From Aphelenchoides besseyi (Eukaryota; Nematoda; Chromadorea; Rhabditida; Aphelenchoididae), in contig JAMPIQ010000001.1 of NCBI GenBank assembly GCA_024699855.1, positions 4,588,001-4,652,000 of the forward strand: 64,000 bases of DNA. Reading direction: 5' to 3'. The notes beneath the pieces are model-generated. The model saw nothing but the letters and a program-made list of their open reading frames with translations, was not told the origin of the DNA and made no database searches. A program made the position numbers and the translations under genes. The number at the start of each line of letters is the position of its first letter. Position 1 is the first letter of the stretch. Shown piece after piece: positions 44,473 through 55,986 of this stretch.

Positions 44473-47400
44473 ATGGCCGATCACAATAAACGTGTAAGCC
44501 AGCGGCTTTTCACCGAGCGCCGACGAGGATCCATTCTCGTCGGTCAACGGTCGCTCGACTTAATGGCCATGAATCAGCAAGGCGGTGGAGATACGGGGCC
44601 AAAATTCGTGAAATTTGTTATTCGACAATATAAACGTTGGGGTTACTTTCTGGCTGATCACGATTGGACGGCGATCATTATTTGTTGTATACTCAGTTTG
44701 CTTGGTCTTATTCAAGTGCTTCGAACACCGTGGGTTCCTGACACTAGATCATATCAATCGAATTGTTTTTAGTCAACAAAATGACATCACAGGATACACA
44801 CCTTACGGAGCGCGAGCGCTTGATGAATACGCCAACTATCAGGACTTCTTTTCTGCTAAAGGACTTGGCGTTGCTGTTTACATTTTTGTGATGGCAAAAG
44901 ACGGTGGAACAATGCTACGGGAACCATATTTGAAAGAAACAATAGACGTATGTGTTTGAAATTGTTAGTTGAATACTATGTCGTTGTAGTTACTGGACGA
45001 TGCTATGGTTAATGTGACATTGAAAAATATGAAAGGAGAAGAAAAGTCGTTTGATCAATTCTGTCGCTCGTTTTGTCAAGTCAACGAACCAGTTCGACAA
45101 TTCTACGTAAGCAAATTCATGAGTTAAAAATGCCAAGTTTTGGTTTAGAACGGGTTTCATGTTCAAAACGATTTGGCTAAAAGACATCAGAAGCTGAACG
45201 GTCGAATGATTTTGCGGTATCCGATCACCAATCTTTTTGGTCGTTCCATCACGTTGCAACAGAACTTCTTTGGACTCGAGTTCTACCAGGATTCAGATCG
45301 TGATCATGCTGCAGATTTGTTGAAGAAGAACGGAGGCCAAGGAGATGATAACGACACTGTGGCATTAACACACGACCAACTCAAATCTCATGTTTCGAAT
45401 ATGAAATCGGTGAAGATGATTGTAATGCAACTTCGTGCTGAAGTAAGATAACACCAAATCTAGACTTTTAATTCATCATTTAAGCACGATCCAACCTGGT
45501 CAAACGATGAAGTGAAAAAGTACGAAATGGCGATCGTCAAGAAAGTTGAACAGTAAGTGTGTTAATTCATAGTCTTATTCGTGTCATTTAAGAAACTACA
45601 AATCGGACAGATTGCGTACTTATGTTCTATCTCAAACGTACGTTGAAGAAGAGATGGTTCGTGCAGGAATCAGCCTGGTTCCTTATTTGACTGTTGGCTT
45701 CTTCATTATGTTGTGCTGTGCTGTACTATCTGTTCTTGCTCGTTCCATTTACATGCATCAACATTCCTTACCAAAGGTCAGCTTCATCATCAACTTCTAA
45801 TTCGTTTTTTGCAGCTTGTTCTCGCCGTTGCTGCCTGTTTGCTTCCGTTCATGTCGTGCGCGGTAGCACTTGGTCTAATGTTCACTTGTGGCATTCGATT
45901 CGCCTCAATCTTAAATGTCATTCCTTTCTTGTGCGTGGTATTTTATTTTCGTTATATCAAAATTACAAAACGGAAAGACTTAGTCCATTTTGTGACTTTC
46001 AAATGTTTGTTTGAAAGTTTACCGCAGTTGATTTCAATTGGTTGAGTTTGTATGACAAGCTGCATACCAAAATTAGCGTACAGTTTACTGTAACAAATAA
46101 AAAGCATTTTGCTTAAGACATTTTAAATACCTCTTTGAAAGCCATAGTTAATTTAACCCTCAGTTATTGGTTATGCGAAAAGTATACTCACTACTCTTCT
46201 AATAGCAACTAAAGCCTATATCCTTGCTTTTAGAGTGCTCGCTATAGGAGTCGACTCATCGTTCCTTATGATTCACGAAATGCAACGGGTAAGTTGTTTC
46301 TACAAAATTCTATGTAATTGCGAACTTTAAAGGTCACTAAACATTGTCGTGATCACCCATCTCGCAAAACAATGCAAGTCGGATATCGATTAGCAGAATT
46401 ACTCTCAGAAGTTGGACCGGCAATCCTGATTTCTGTTTTGACAAATGTGTTCGCTGACAGTGTTGGTGCATTTACGAGTAGTAGGGAAATCACTTTGCTT
46501 TGTGTTGGTAACTTGCTGTCCATGATTGTTGCTTTTATCTTTCAAGTAAGCTGTTGATTAAGGTTTAGTTGATAGCATAAGTTTCAGATGACTTTTTATG
46601 CGGGACTCTTTTCGTTGGTTGCGCGTTATGAGATCAACATTGAGCGTCGAGAACGAACTCAGTTTGAAGCGAGTCTTCGAGCAGCTAAATACGATCGTAA
46701 ACAACACCTGAATGTAGGTTTTAAATAGTTAAGTTTGATGTGTTTTTGAAAACAACTAACCGCACCATCACACCTTTTGCACATCGTTGTTATTCCAGCG
46801 TCAGTCATCTAAATTCCACGACAACACCAAAGAGTATATTTCAAAATCTATGCAGGCATACGTTTCGTTTGTTGCAAACAAATTCGTCGCCATCTCAACG
46901 ATTATCATCTATTTCCTCTACTTGGGACTGTCGATTTGGGTATGTGCAAATGGTCGATCAGTTCATTGATTTCGATTACAGGGAATTACACAAATCAACA
47001 TCAATTTAACAACACAGAAGTTGTTCTCAGCAGACTCTCCTCTAATCGAATTGGATAGATTGCGTGTGAAATATCAAGTCCCTCATTTCACGATGGCAAC
47101 AATTTTCGTCAACAATCCCGGAAATCTGAGTGATCCTGCTCGTCTGGCGAAATTGGATCAGTTCGTTAACGACATGGAACACATTCACGGTTCTTGGGGA
47201 CCTGTCGGAAGTAAGTGAAAAGTTTAAGTGAACAAATTGAAATCGACGCTCATTCGTTTAACGAAATCATATTTTAAGCACAATATTTTGTTCGTGACTA
47301 TCGTACTTTCGTGAGCACTTTCGACGGTTTGTTTTGCGTTGTTTTCATTCACAGATTGGTTTATAGATCTGGACGTTGATTTGAATGACGAAGAAGAAGA

Positions 47401-48933
47401 GGAGGAAGAAACAACCGCTGTTACAACAAAAGCTACGAAGAAATTGAAGACATTGAGTTTCAAGGCTGAAGACTTGGAAGCGTTCATTAAATGGCCGGAA
47501 TATTCGTATTGGGCCGGTTTTCTTAAACTCAACAACGAAACGTAAGCTTCCCATTTGTGCAATCTTAGATCTCGAGATTTAGACACAATCTGGAGAAGTT
47601 TTTCTTCACCACAGCGTATCATGGGAATGAGATTTCGATTTGGACGAAACGTGGAGAGTTATTGAATAAATGGCGATCAACAGTCGACAAATACGCGTAT
47701 GTTTGATTTTAGTTGCGACTAAACATCAACAAATTTCAGCAAGGACTTTTCGCCATCAGTGTTTCACGAAGACGGTGTTTTCCTTGATCTTATTGAGAAC
47801 ATGCCCACAGACACATGGTATGTTATTTTAACGAACAACCAGACCTATTTGGTTTTTGTTAAGGCAATCTGTTGCTGGTACACTGATTTGCATGGCGATT
47901 GTTTGTTACATGTTTTTGAACTCAATATTTACGGTGGTCATTGCTTCGGCTTGTGTTCTTTCGATTTGTGTTGGAATCTTGGGTGGATTGAGCTGGTGGA
48001 ACATCGATCTCGATCCAATCACAATGGCAGCTATGGTCATTTCCATTGGTTGTAGTGTTGATATACCGGCTGTGAGAACTTGAAGTTACAAGTCTCGAAT
48101 AATTTATATTTTCTTTTTAGCACGTTAGTTATCATTATTATCAAGCAGGTAAGAATCAAGATTATTAACTGAGGTAACTTTTTGTTCACAGCAAGTCGTG
48201 AGAATCCGGACGGTGACAATTCGTCTCAATACAAACTCGCCAATTGTCTTTCGTCTGTGGCTTTTCCGGCAGTTCAAGCGGGAACAAGTACGATTCTTTG
48301 TATCAGTTCGCTGCTTTTTATTAAACTTTATATGAGTGAAGTTTTCGTTAAGGTATGCTTAGTGGTCGATGTGTTCAGTTTAAACGACTATTGCAGACAT
48401 TCGCTGTTTGTGTTGTTCTTTGCAATATCCACGGTCTTATCTTCCTTCCGGCCTTCTTGATTGTTTTCGACTCGGTTTTCAATCACTTCAAAGGTCGATT
48501 CGGAAGTGGCACTACGAAGAAACCACCGCCGCCGTCTGTTGGTGGCTCCAACGATCGACGAAATGGACACAAAAAGAATGGAGTAGTGCCCGATCAATCC
48601 GATCGCATGCCCGATCGACCGAGTATTTCGCCAAATCGAACTCCCGAGTCGTCGCCAAGACTATCACCGCGACCTGAAAATGAAGCCCGACGTCATACGC
48701 TTCAACCAGCAGAGCCACGCAATTTGAGAACACGAACGCCCGAACTCATCAACTCGTCTCTAAAACTGCCGGACGAATCGCGAATGACAACAATCGAACT
48801 TACCGACCCACCACCACGACTGACTAAACGAAATGAATCCGAAGAAGACATTGAAGCAAATGGCACACGAAAACGTCCACCGCTCGTTAAAAAACAGTCC
48901 GCTGTGGAATCAGATCAACCACCACCTGTCTAA
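44473..48933 (+). CDS. Patched-related (PTR) sterol-sensing-domain membrane protein, copy B
   Basis: Paralogue of PTR-A with the same exon pattern (19 exons). It begins MADHNKRVSQRLFTERRRG, with a basic cytoplasmic leader. Landmarks: first helix WTAIIICCILSLLGLIQVL, NDITGYTPYGARALDEYA, FCRSFCQVNEP, YVEEEMVRAGISLVPYLTVG, the TM4 motif AIGVDSSFLMIHEM, a sterol-sensing end (ILISVLTNVFADSVGAFTSS), luminal VPHFTMATIFVNNPGNL, an acidic run (LNDEEEEEEE), VFLDLIENMPTDTW and TM10 SIGCSVDIPAHVSYHYYQA. A long Pro/Ser/Arg-rich cytoplasmic tail of about 150 residues follows the last helix (TPESSPRLSPRPENEAR) and is absent from PTR-A. One intron inside the TM4 region, 45931-46233, is 303 nt. The second Asp of the RND GxxxDD motif is Ser here. 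Confidence 0.9.
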
Positions 48934-49334
48934 GTTATTTCAATTGACACATCACTTTTCCAATCGTACAAACTGTACATATCCAATTGCCATTATCTTG
49001 CTCACAATTTAGGAAAAAGTTTTTTGCACTTTTGCTCAACTCCTTTGACCTCAGAGGTCGCATTCAAACGGGCTTCCAATTTTGTTAAACAAAATACGCC
49101 AATTTCCTCAAACCGTGTAAACGAGTGGCCTTTTTTTGTGAACCTAATCATTTCATTTGTTATTACTGGACTATAAACTTTGTTTGAAATACGGATTTAA
49201 TAAATAGCGTTCGTTTATGTAACCTACTCTCCAAAATCATTGTATCCAAAACAAACGGTATCAAGTAAATATAAAAGACCAAAAATGCAAATTCTCAACC
49301 ATCATCTAACAGTTGTTCCTCATTTCAATTCGAA
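48934..49334. terminator. 3' flank of PTR-B
   Basis: Short intergenic spacer with TTTAATAAATAG near 49197, a likely polyadenylation signal for PTR-B. The next gene starts at 49335. Confidence 0.4.
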
Positions 49335-50576
49335 ATGTCTGACTCTGCGAAAAATGCTTCCAAACCATCGCCTGTTGAAACGAAAGTTCAAGCGCAGACC
49401 GAACCAATTGAACACACGGCTAGAAGCGATTCAGTTCTTCCAACCGTCAAAACAATCGAGTCTAACCAATGTAAGTCCTCATCTTTGTCTCGTTTTACTT
49501 TTTCTCTAGCCGTTCAAACCACAAACACCAATCTGAACGAGTCACCTCAACGTCGCAGCGATTCGAGTCGACAAAGACTCGCCAATCTTCTGAGTCTTCA
49601 ACGCCGTCGTGCACAAACACACCAACAACAAATCATTTCTCCTACAGTTCTTGAAACTAATGCAAAACCCATTGGTGGATATTTACCAAGCGGCTCCTCG
49701 ACATCGTCCGTAAAGAAGCAGACAAGTAACCAGAAGAGACTGTAAAATGATCATCATCAATTTCAGAAGAATCAAACTCGTCTTCAACCAAAAAACGCGG
49801 TGGATTTGCCAACGTCTTCACGACGATTCTTAGCTCTGAATCGAAAAAACAAGCGGTTAGTTTGCTTGTCCATCGCCACTAACTCTTTTAACCCAGCCAT
49901 TACGGCAAGAGATTTCTGCGGTCAAACCAATTAGCACAATTGAAGCCGAAAAAAAGATTCCGGAACGAAGTGCGGGTGTTCCACGAGTAAGTCGTCTAAG
50001 CCATGAGTTACAACCGTCTTAGCAAATGCGTGGCTCAAAGATCAATCACAAACAACTGGAAGCGAAAATGCATCGTCGAAATCGTCGTTTGACTTGCTGG
50101 TCTACAGTCTGTTGTTTTCTTATGCTTGGAATCGTGCTCCTTGCAGTTGGAGTTACGGCTGGTGGTTCGTTTGAGCTCAAAAAACAATTTAACGTCTCTT
50201 TCATGTGCGTACATGGCTTTGAATCGATATCTGTTGCTTTCCATTGAACGAGCAGCGACATTAAATGGACCGTGGATTGTGGAACAGACCCAATGTTTTC
50301 AAACTACTGGAAGAGTTCAGTTACACGTATTGGTCAGTCACTAGCTAATAAATTGCATCTTACGATCACTTTCAGTTGCCACATGACCTTGCACTGATGG
50401 CTTATTGCGATCAACCAACCACTCTTACTGAAGGTACAATTAAGGACTGGAAATGTGTCAGCAAATTCGAGACGTTTCCCAATTGTCTAAATGGCGCTGT
50501 TCGAGATGTAAAGAAAGGCCATCTTTATGTCTTCACTAACCGTAATCATTTCTATCGCACAAGTGTTTCTCAATAA
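49335..50576 (+). CDS. Single-pass membrane protein with Cys-bearing ectodomain, unrecognised
   Basis: I do not recognise the family. Seven exons join through introns near 49470-49509, 49725-49765, 49858-49896, 49986-50021, 50204-50251 and 50318-50374. The N-terminal 200 residues are Ser/Thr/Gln/Lys-rich and probably disordered (SPQRRSDSSRQRLANLLSLQ). A basic patch (KMHRRNRRLTCW) precedes one membrane helix (VCCFLMLGIVLLAVGVTAGG). The outer part is about 110 residues with paired Cys (WTVDCGTDPMFSNYW, LALMAYCDQPTTL, WKCVSKFETFPNCLNG). This is type II topology, as in the protein at 13776-15623, but I see no sequence similarity between them. The stop is at 50574-50576. Confidence 0.62.
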
Positions 50577-51009
50577 AAATACCCAGTTCTTGCCGTTAAT
50601 ACAATGCCGAACAGAGTACAACTTTTTTCTTCAACCAATTTTTGTTCGGAATGTTAGCCGAGGGACATCGTTTTATTCGAATTAATGAATGAGCGCCAAA
50701 AGTAGTCACAAGAATACAATTGACACAATTATTTAGTCTTTTCATAAAGTAACTGAAATATTCCAACTTATTCTCTACGGGCCGATTGTTTCTTATTCTT
50801 TGATCTTCTGTCTGTGTACTGTTTGTGCGTCGATATTCGCAAAAATCAAATGGCCCTGTTCTTTTAAACTCAGATTCAAGAGCGTTTACTGAGAAATGGA
50901 TCAATGACAAACGTTCAATTGAGACCTACGTTTCTTAGTGATGAGAATAAAGTTCTGATATAAATGAACGATAAGCAACAAGGAATTTCTTTTTTACTGC
51001 AATAGCTAA
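50577..51009. other. Intergenic region between convergent genes
   Basis: AATAAAAATACC at 50571 overlaps the stop region and may be the polyadenylation signal of the membrane protein. The 104-codon minus-strand frame (50596-50910) has no domain. Nothing else seen. Confidence 0.35.
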
Positions 51010-52729
51010 CTACTGTTCCAAATTGACATCGAGTCCCAACTCCGCGAGACGAGCAGACAACTTGGCCAAATAGTCTGCATCTGGATAGCCATTTTTAAAA
51101 TGGAAACGATTAGGATGTGGATTTCAACCAAGTACCCACTTTGCTGGTCCACCATTTCGACGTGTTTTGAATGGAATGTTATTGAAAGCGGCGACATTTC
51201 GGCGATTGGAAACCAGATCGTCGTGGATTTTGTACGCAAGACCTCTATGATACGCTTCGGCAACTGCCCGTCGGAGTGCTCGACCTTGTTCATCACTTGG
51301 CAAATAACATTGACGGCTGAAACCGATCATTGGAATACCTGGACGTGGTTGAAGACACTGAAATGAGATTTGATTCAACACATTCAAAAGAAACACTAAC
51401 CGTTTGGACGCCGTTGGGAACATTCATGTTCATGCGCAGATAACCGGGTACATGCTGGTAACCCTCAAGACGGCCACGATTGAAAAAGTCGGTCGTGTAA
51501 GTCGAGTTCAACGGTTGAGGTGTGAAGCGTGGTAGTGGGACTGTAGTTTTGTATATGAATACAAAAAATTTAATGTGCAATCATCCGTAAACCCACTCTT
51601 GTTTGCAGTTCGGACAGATTGCGTTGTTCGTGAAAAAGCTCTGAAAAAGAAATTGAGTTAACGATCGTTGACAACGAACTGACCACAATACAATTGCGAT
51701 GAAACTTGTGATCGCACTTGTTGAGTTGAATGACTGTATGATTTCCCTCCACCTAAAAAGCTCAGTTCAGCAATCTGCAGAAGTCATTACCGTGTAGTCG
51801 GTTTGCTCGTCAAACAGCTCCTCCATACAAAATGCACAGTCTTGCAATACTTCACTTTCTGCGTCAAACGATTTGTTATTGTCCTTCTTGTATGCCTCGA
51901 GTAGTTCGTTACGTTTTGCTTCGAATTCTGTTTTGGTGAAGACCTTGAAATGGACGGTGAATGGACGACGCGACATTTCAATTGGCGCTGCGCGAGGTTG
52001 TGGCGAGATGGCAGTTGAAGAGTTCGAAACTTGAAAAGTCGCCGGACGAACTTGAAACGGTGCTGGAGCTTCCGCGTAATACTCGGGATGTTGATTGTAA
52101 TCGGACAAAGCAACAAGTCGCAAGAAGGTGGAGTAAAAGTCGACGGCATCTTGATCATTCACGACAATTGTCAACGTCTTCAGAGATCCAAAATCGTGGT
52201 CAGAAGTCAAAGCCGAGACTATTGCATTGACAACTATGTCGCGAGTCAAACGCAAGAAATCCGAAACAAAGCAGTCAGTTAATTCGATTAACAAAAGCTA
52301 CCGAGTCCAAGCGGTTGTAATGCCAAGCTCTCAATTGCGTTTTCGTGTGCAGCTTCGAAGACTTGACAAAAAGCCAAATTAAATTGACGAATTGAACTGT
52401 TGTCCAACGGAACCACGATCGCCATTTTCGTCTGAATATCTTCGGGAAAAGTGACAGCAATCGGGAATGCCGTGACACGACCAGGAAGCGATTGGCAGCG
52501 AAGATGTTTGATCGAAGTTCTGAACAACTCGCCACCGTTTTTGAAGTATTCAGCCGCGGTTTGAGTTCTCATTTCGAACTTTGTGTCACAACCGAACGCG
52601 ACAGCATCCTCGTTGCGATTCGCAAGTTTGTCCTGAAACTGTTGTGGAACCTTGCGAATCGGTACTTACAATCAGAACGCAGATCTCGAATTGGCGAAGT
52701 TGGATTGGTTGACTCTCCGAAGTCGTCAT
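51010..52729 (-). CDS. Deltex-type E3 ubiquitin ligase (macro-like, RING and DTC domains)
   Basis: The ATG at 52729 begins MTTSESQPIQLRQFEICVLI. After a 37-nt intron come DAVAFGCDTKF, AAEYFKNGGELFRTSIKHLR, KMAIVVPLDNSSIRQFNLAF and ENAIESLALQPLGLG, then VVNAIVSALTSDHDFGSLKT, the layout of an ADP-ribose-binding macro domain. A Pro/Gln-rich linker leads to a RING finger: LQDCAFCMEEL, KCDHKFHRNCI, NAICPNCKQEW. The deltex C-terminal domain follows: RMNMNVPNGVQT, CLQPRPGIPMIGFSRQCYLP, EQGRALRRAVAEAYHRGLAY and NGGPAKW ... GYPDADYLAKL. The DTC and RING together ubiquitinate targets and can modify ADP-ribose. Two junctions are unresolved: the exon after CKQEW is a base out of phase, and the last intron lacks AG before NGYPDADYL. 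Errors or real lesions are both possible. Confidence 0.75.
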
Positions 52730-53029
52730 CTCAAGTCAATCGATACGAAAAGAAGTGAAATGGAAACAAAAACTGTTTAATTGTTTTTGTAAATATGCAG
52801 TCAATGGAAAAACACAGTATTTATGCAAAACAGCACGAGCAAACTCGAATGTTGTCGTGTATAAAACAGAGCTACTCGTGCCGTAAAACAGATCTCTTTA
52901 TTAAACGCGGGACAACAACAAAGTGGTAGTTGAATATGAGTGGTTATCACATCTGTTTATACTCATGTTTTCGATTACACAAAACTAAACATTTCCATTC
53001 TAATGTTTTATTGCAAGCGATCAGATAGA
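52730..53029. other. Short intergenic region
   Basis: AT-rich spacer upstream of the deltex gene and downstream of the Lys-rich gene. No feature recognised. Confidence 0.35.
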
Positions 53030-53567
53030 TCATTTGGGCGGCGGTGGAGGAGCTTCTCCGAACTGAACTTGTTGGTATTGATCGTTGTCTTCTTGCTTGT
53101 TTTCTTCGCCTTTCTCTTTTTCTTTCTCTTTCTTCGATTTCGACTTTTCGTGTGCACTTGCCGGACGATCGTCTTTGGACACCGGTTTCTTGGATGCAGA
53201 AGCCTAGAAACCGGAGATTAAGACAATCAATTTGTACAAAACACCTGAGTTGCATCTGTTTTGACGTCGACAGCCTTCGATTTGACTTTTTCTTCCTTCA
53301 CAACTTCTCCGTCTTTCTGTAACCACAGAATTAAGTTCGACTGATTTCACCTCCTACCTTCGCACGAACGACCACTTCTTCTTTCTTTTCCACAACTTTC
53401 GGCTGAGCAATTGGTGGAGCGGCGGCCTGAGGTGCAGTAACTGGAAGCACATGAGTCTTCTGATAGACGGATTCCACCGGTTTTGCCTTCTGTTTCTTGG
53501 CACACATCGAGAGGATAAGAGCGAAGATGGACGCGTAAGAGAGGGACAAAAACAGTTCCAAAATCAT
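53030..53567 (-). CDS. Small membrane-anchored Lys/Pro-rich protein
   Basis: Three exons. Exon 1 (53567 to about 53359) starts MILELFLSLSYASIFALILS, a signal anchor, then CAKKQKAKPVESVYQKTHVL and an Ala/Pro stretch. Introns of about 43 nt follow RAK and DATQ. The last exon is almost all charged (SKSKKEKEKEKGEENKQED) and ends EAPPPPPK. About 145 residues. It probably sits on a membrane with its charged tail in the cytoplasm. It has the same N-terminal anchor plus Lys-rich tail design as the neighbouring gene at 53883-55316, so the two may be related or serve similar roles. Function unknown. Confidence 0.62.
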
Positions 53568-53882
53568 TGTTCACGTGCACGAGTCAACAGTCGAGAAGCA
53601 AATGAACAACCAAAGGAAGCTTGCACAAACAACATTCAGATCCAAAATGCAAATTCTCAATTTGTGAACACTTATTGTAGTAGATGTCAGTCCATTGACG
53701 GTAACTTTAAGAGTGTGATTGACCAACCATAATGTTTGTATGTGCTTTAAATAACATTGATTCTCAAGTGAAGTTTGAATTGTAGTTACACCTCTTCCAT
53801 CTCGTTTTAATCATGAACAGCAGCTTTTCTTCAAAGTTTTATTTCACAGATCCCTAATACTTCCAGAGCAAACGCGAAAAGT
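53568..53882. other. Short intergenic region
   Basis: Spacer of about 315 bp between two same-strand genes. It should contain the promoter of the small Lys-rich gene. Nothing specific seen. Confidence 0.35.
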
Positions 53883-55316
53883 TTAGATATCCGGTTGATC
53901 GTTCGGTCCACTGGAAGCTGATGCATTGCTCTTCTTCTTCGAGCGTTTCGACTTCTTTTTCTTCGATTTCTTCTTCTCGCCCGATTCACGATTGCTCTTC
54001 TTGGAACCTATATTGACGGTCAGTGTGCTTGTGAAGCCATCAACTCACCTTTCTTGTGCTTTTTCTTTTTTTTGTCGCGATCGCTCTTGCTGGACTTCTT
54101 GTCCTCTTTTCTGAACATATGATCTCAAGTTTGGTTTTTGTTCTCAACTCACTCAGCAACAACCGGATCCGACGGCTTTTGAGTGACATCTAGTTGCAAC
54201 GACGGCTCGCCTTTTTGCGTGACATCGGTGCGAAGCGACTCTTCCTTGCGTTTCTGAACCGCTTCTTCTTTCTTGCTTTCAACCTGGGCTTCGGCGACCA
54301 CAGAAGCAGAACGATCGATGATCGCATGAGCGGTCGAAACGTTTTCACTTGGCTTATTGTCCAACAAAGTCGATGGCTTAAAAGCTGTTAGTGAGACTAG
54401 TTGATGCTGACTCACTGGTTGAACTGGAGTTTCTATGTCGACAGACGGCGAACGAGCAGTGTCCACATCCTTCGACGGCGATGCTCCACCAGCAGCCGGT
54501 TCACGAATAGACGGTTCACGAGCTGTTTGAACGTCTTTGCTCGGTGTTTGATCATCAATCTAAACACACTGATTAGTTGGAATTGCTGGAACAAAACTGA
54601 CGGCTTGAGCGCGTGCCGAAGTCTCACGAGCGGTTGCAACATCCTTCGATGGGGATTGAGTGAGTTGATCCGGAACCTAAAAAGACATGAATAGAGTTCT
54701 GATGCTTATAACTTACTGGAACAACCGTGTTTTGAACTTGACCCGAAGCCTCGTTCTCTGAACCCAAACCAAGAGTGATGACTTGAATCGGACGCGGTTC
54801 TTCCTTCTTGGCCTGAAGTAGAAAGTGGATAGTCATTCGACTCTCATTCACCTCATTTCCAACTGCCGACATCAACGGAGCTCCAACTTGATCGGTCGCT
54901 TTCTCTTTTGCTTTCTCGGCTTGTTCACCAGCTTTTTCCTTGATATCTTAAGCCTTTTCTTTGACCGTTTCCTTGACATTTTGTGTCTTCTCCTTCACAT
55001 CTTCAGCTTTCGTTTCCATCTTCTCTTTGACATCCTCACTTTTCTTCTCGACTTGTTCTTTGACATCTTCGGCCTTGTCCTTGATCTTTTCTTTGACTTC
55101 GCCCGCTTTCTCTTTCACTTCACCAGCCTTCTCCTTGATCTCATCCTTCACTTTAATGGCCTTCTCTTTCGCTTCTTTTCCTTTCTTCACAACCGTCTCC
55201 TTGGCACTCTTCGCTTTTTCCTTCACTTTCTTCACCGTCTCGTCCTCATTCCCACGCATAAGAAACAAGTACGCGATCGCCGTTGCAACACCAAACCCAA
55301 CAAAAACCAAAAGCAT
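53883..55316 (-). CDS. LEA-like repeat protein with membrane anchor, carrying an in-frame TAA
   Basis: The ATG at 55316 starts MLLVFVGFGVATAIAYLFLM, a signal anchor. Then comes an 11-residue-type repeat of the group 3 LEA kind (EKAGEVKEKAGEVKEKIKDK, AEDVKEQVEKKSEDVKEKME), Lys/Glu-rich and almost free of hydrophobic residues. Such proteins protect membranes and proteins in drying nematodes. A TAA at 54950-54948 follows ETVKEKA; the same frame then continues DIKEKAGEQAEKAKEKATDQ and into spliced exons with three copies of PSKDVxTAR, ending in a Lys-rich tail (KKKKKHKKG, KKSKKKKSKRSKKK). The stop hits a repeat position expected to be Lys or Glu. Either the allele is truncated, or translation restarts at MSAVGNE (near 54870), or this is an assembly error. 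Confidence 0.6.
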
Positions 55317-55866
55317 CTCGACAGTCGTGAACGATCAAACTGAACACGATCGATGAACGAGAAGCGAATAGTGAGCAGATGGGATTTCTGAGCAAAAATG
55401 AACGCTCTATGCAAATTCTGTTTACTCTGCAAGTTCAACCGACTATACTTGGTTGAAATGCCGTAAACAAGTCACATTTCAAACCGACCCAAATATAGTT
55501 CTTCACAATCCGTTTGCAAATATCCAACAATCAAATAAACCACCAGTTATCCCACCGCGTTCTACTCCTCATTAGTGTCATTGAAAAAGATTGTCAACAA
55601 ATGAGACCTCAAGATGTAGATTGATGAACCCACTACCAGGTACTGTTCATTAACTGACTAGTTGTTCATAAACAACATTACCTATTGACATAATTCTACT
55701 GATTAGTCAAAGCAGTCGGCAACTCATTAGAAAGAGAGTGCTCAGTGCAGTGAAACGAGAGAACGAAATAGGGATCGCGGACTTTCAGTTCTCTCGCTTC
55801 CGCTCTGACCCATCAGTCGATTTGACAGTGGAAGAGCTCTTGTCTTGAGTTCTCCAATCACCAAGT
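55317..55866. promoter_or_regulatory. Upstream region of the LEA-like gene and of U5 snRNA
   Basis: The shared upstream region of two divergent transcription units. The 60-70 bases before 55867 should hold the proximal sequence element of the snRNA promoter; a candidate stretch is CTTCCGCTCTGACCCATCAG near 55797, but I cannot confirm it. No coding potential seen. Confidence 0.35.
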
Positions 55867-55986
55867 AACCTCTGGAGCCCGTGCATCAGCGGACGAGAAA
55901 ATCTTTCGCCTTTTACTAAAGATTTCCGTGCGCGGGCTCGCTTATGAGTTCAACCAATTTTTGGAGGTCTGTCGCTTGCGGCAGAC
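55867..55986 (+). ncRNA. U5 spliceosomal snRNA
   Basis: The sequence AATCTTTCGCCTTTTACTAA at 55899-55918, followed by AGATTTCCGTG, is the near-invariant loop I of U5, which aligns exon ends in the spliceosome. Loop I is closed by internal and outer stems: GAGCCCG at 55875 pairs with CGGGCTC at 55932. A single-stranded Sm site, AATTTTTGG (55956-55964), follows, and then a perfect 9-bp 3' hairpin GTCTGTCGC/GCGGCAGAC at 55967-55986. The 5' end AACCTCTGG resembles other U5 starts. Every diagnostic element is present at normal spacing for a roughly 120-nt U5, so this looks like a functional gene. Confidence 0.95.

Noticed and set aside
54961..55356. 131-codon Phe/Ser-rich plus-strand frame
   Set aside because: It is the complement of the Lys/Glu repeats of the LEA-like gene, which naturally leaves a long open antisense frame.
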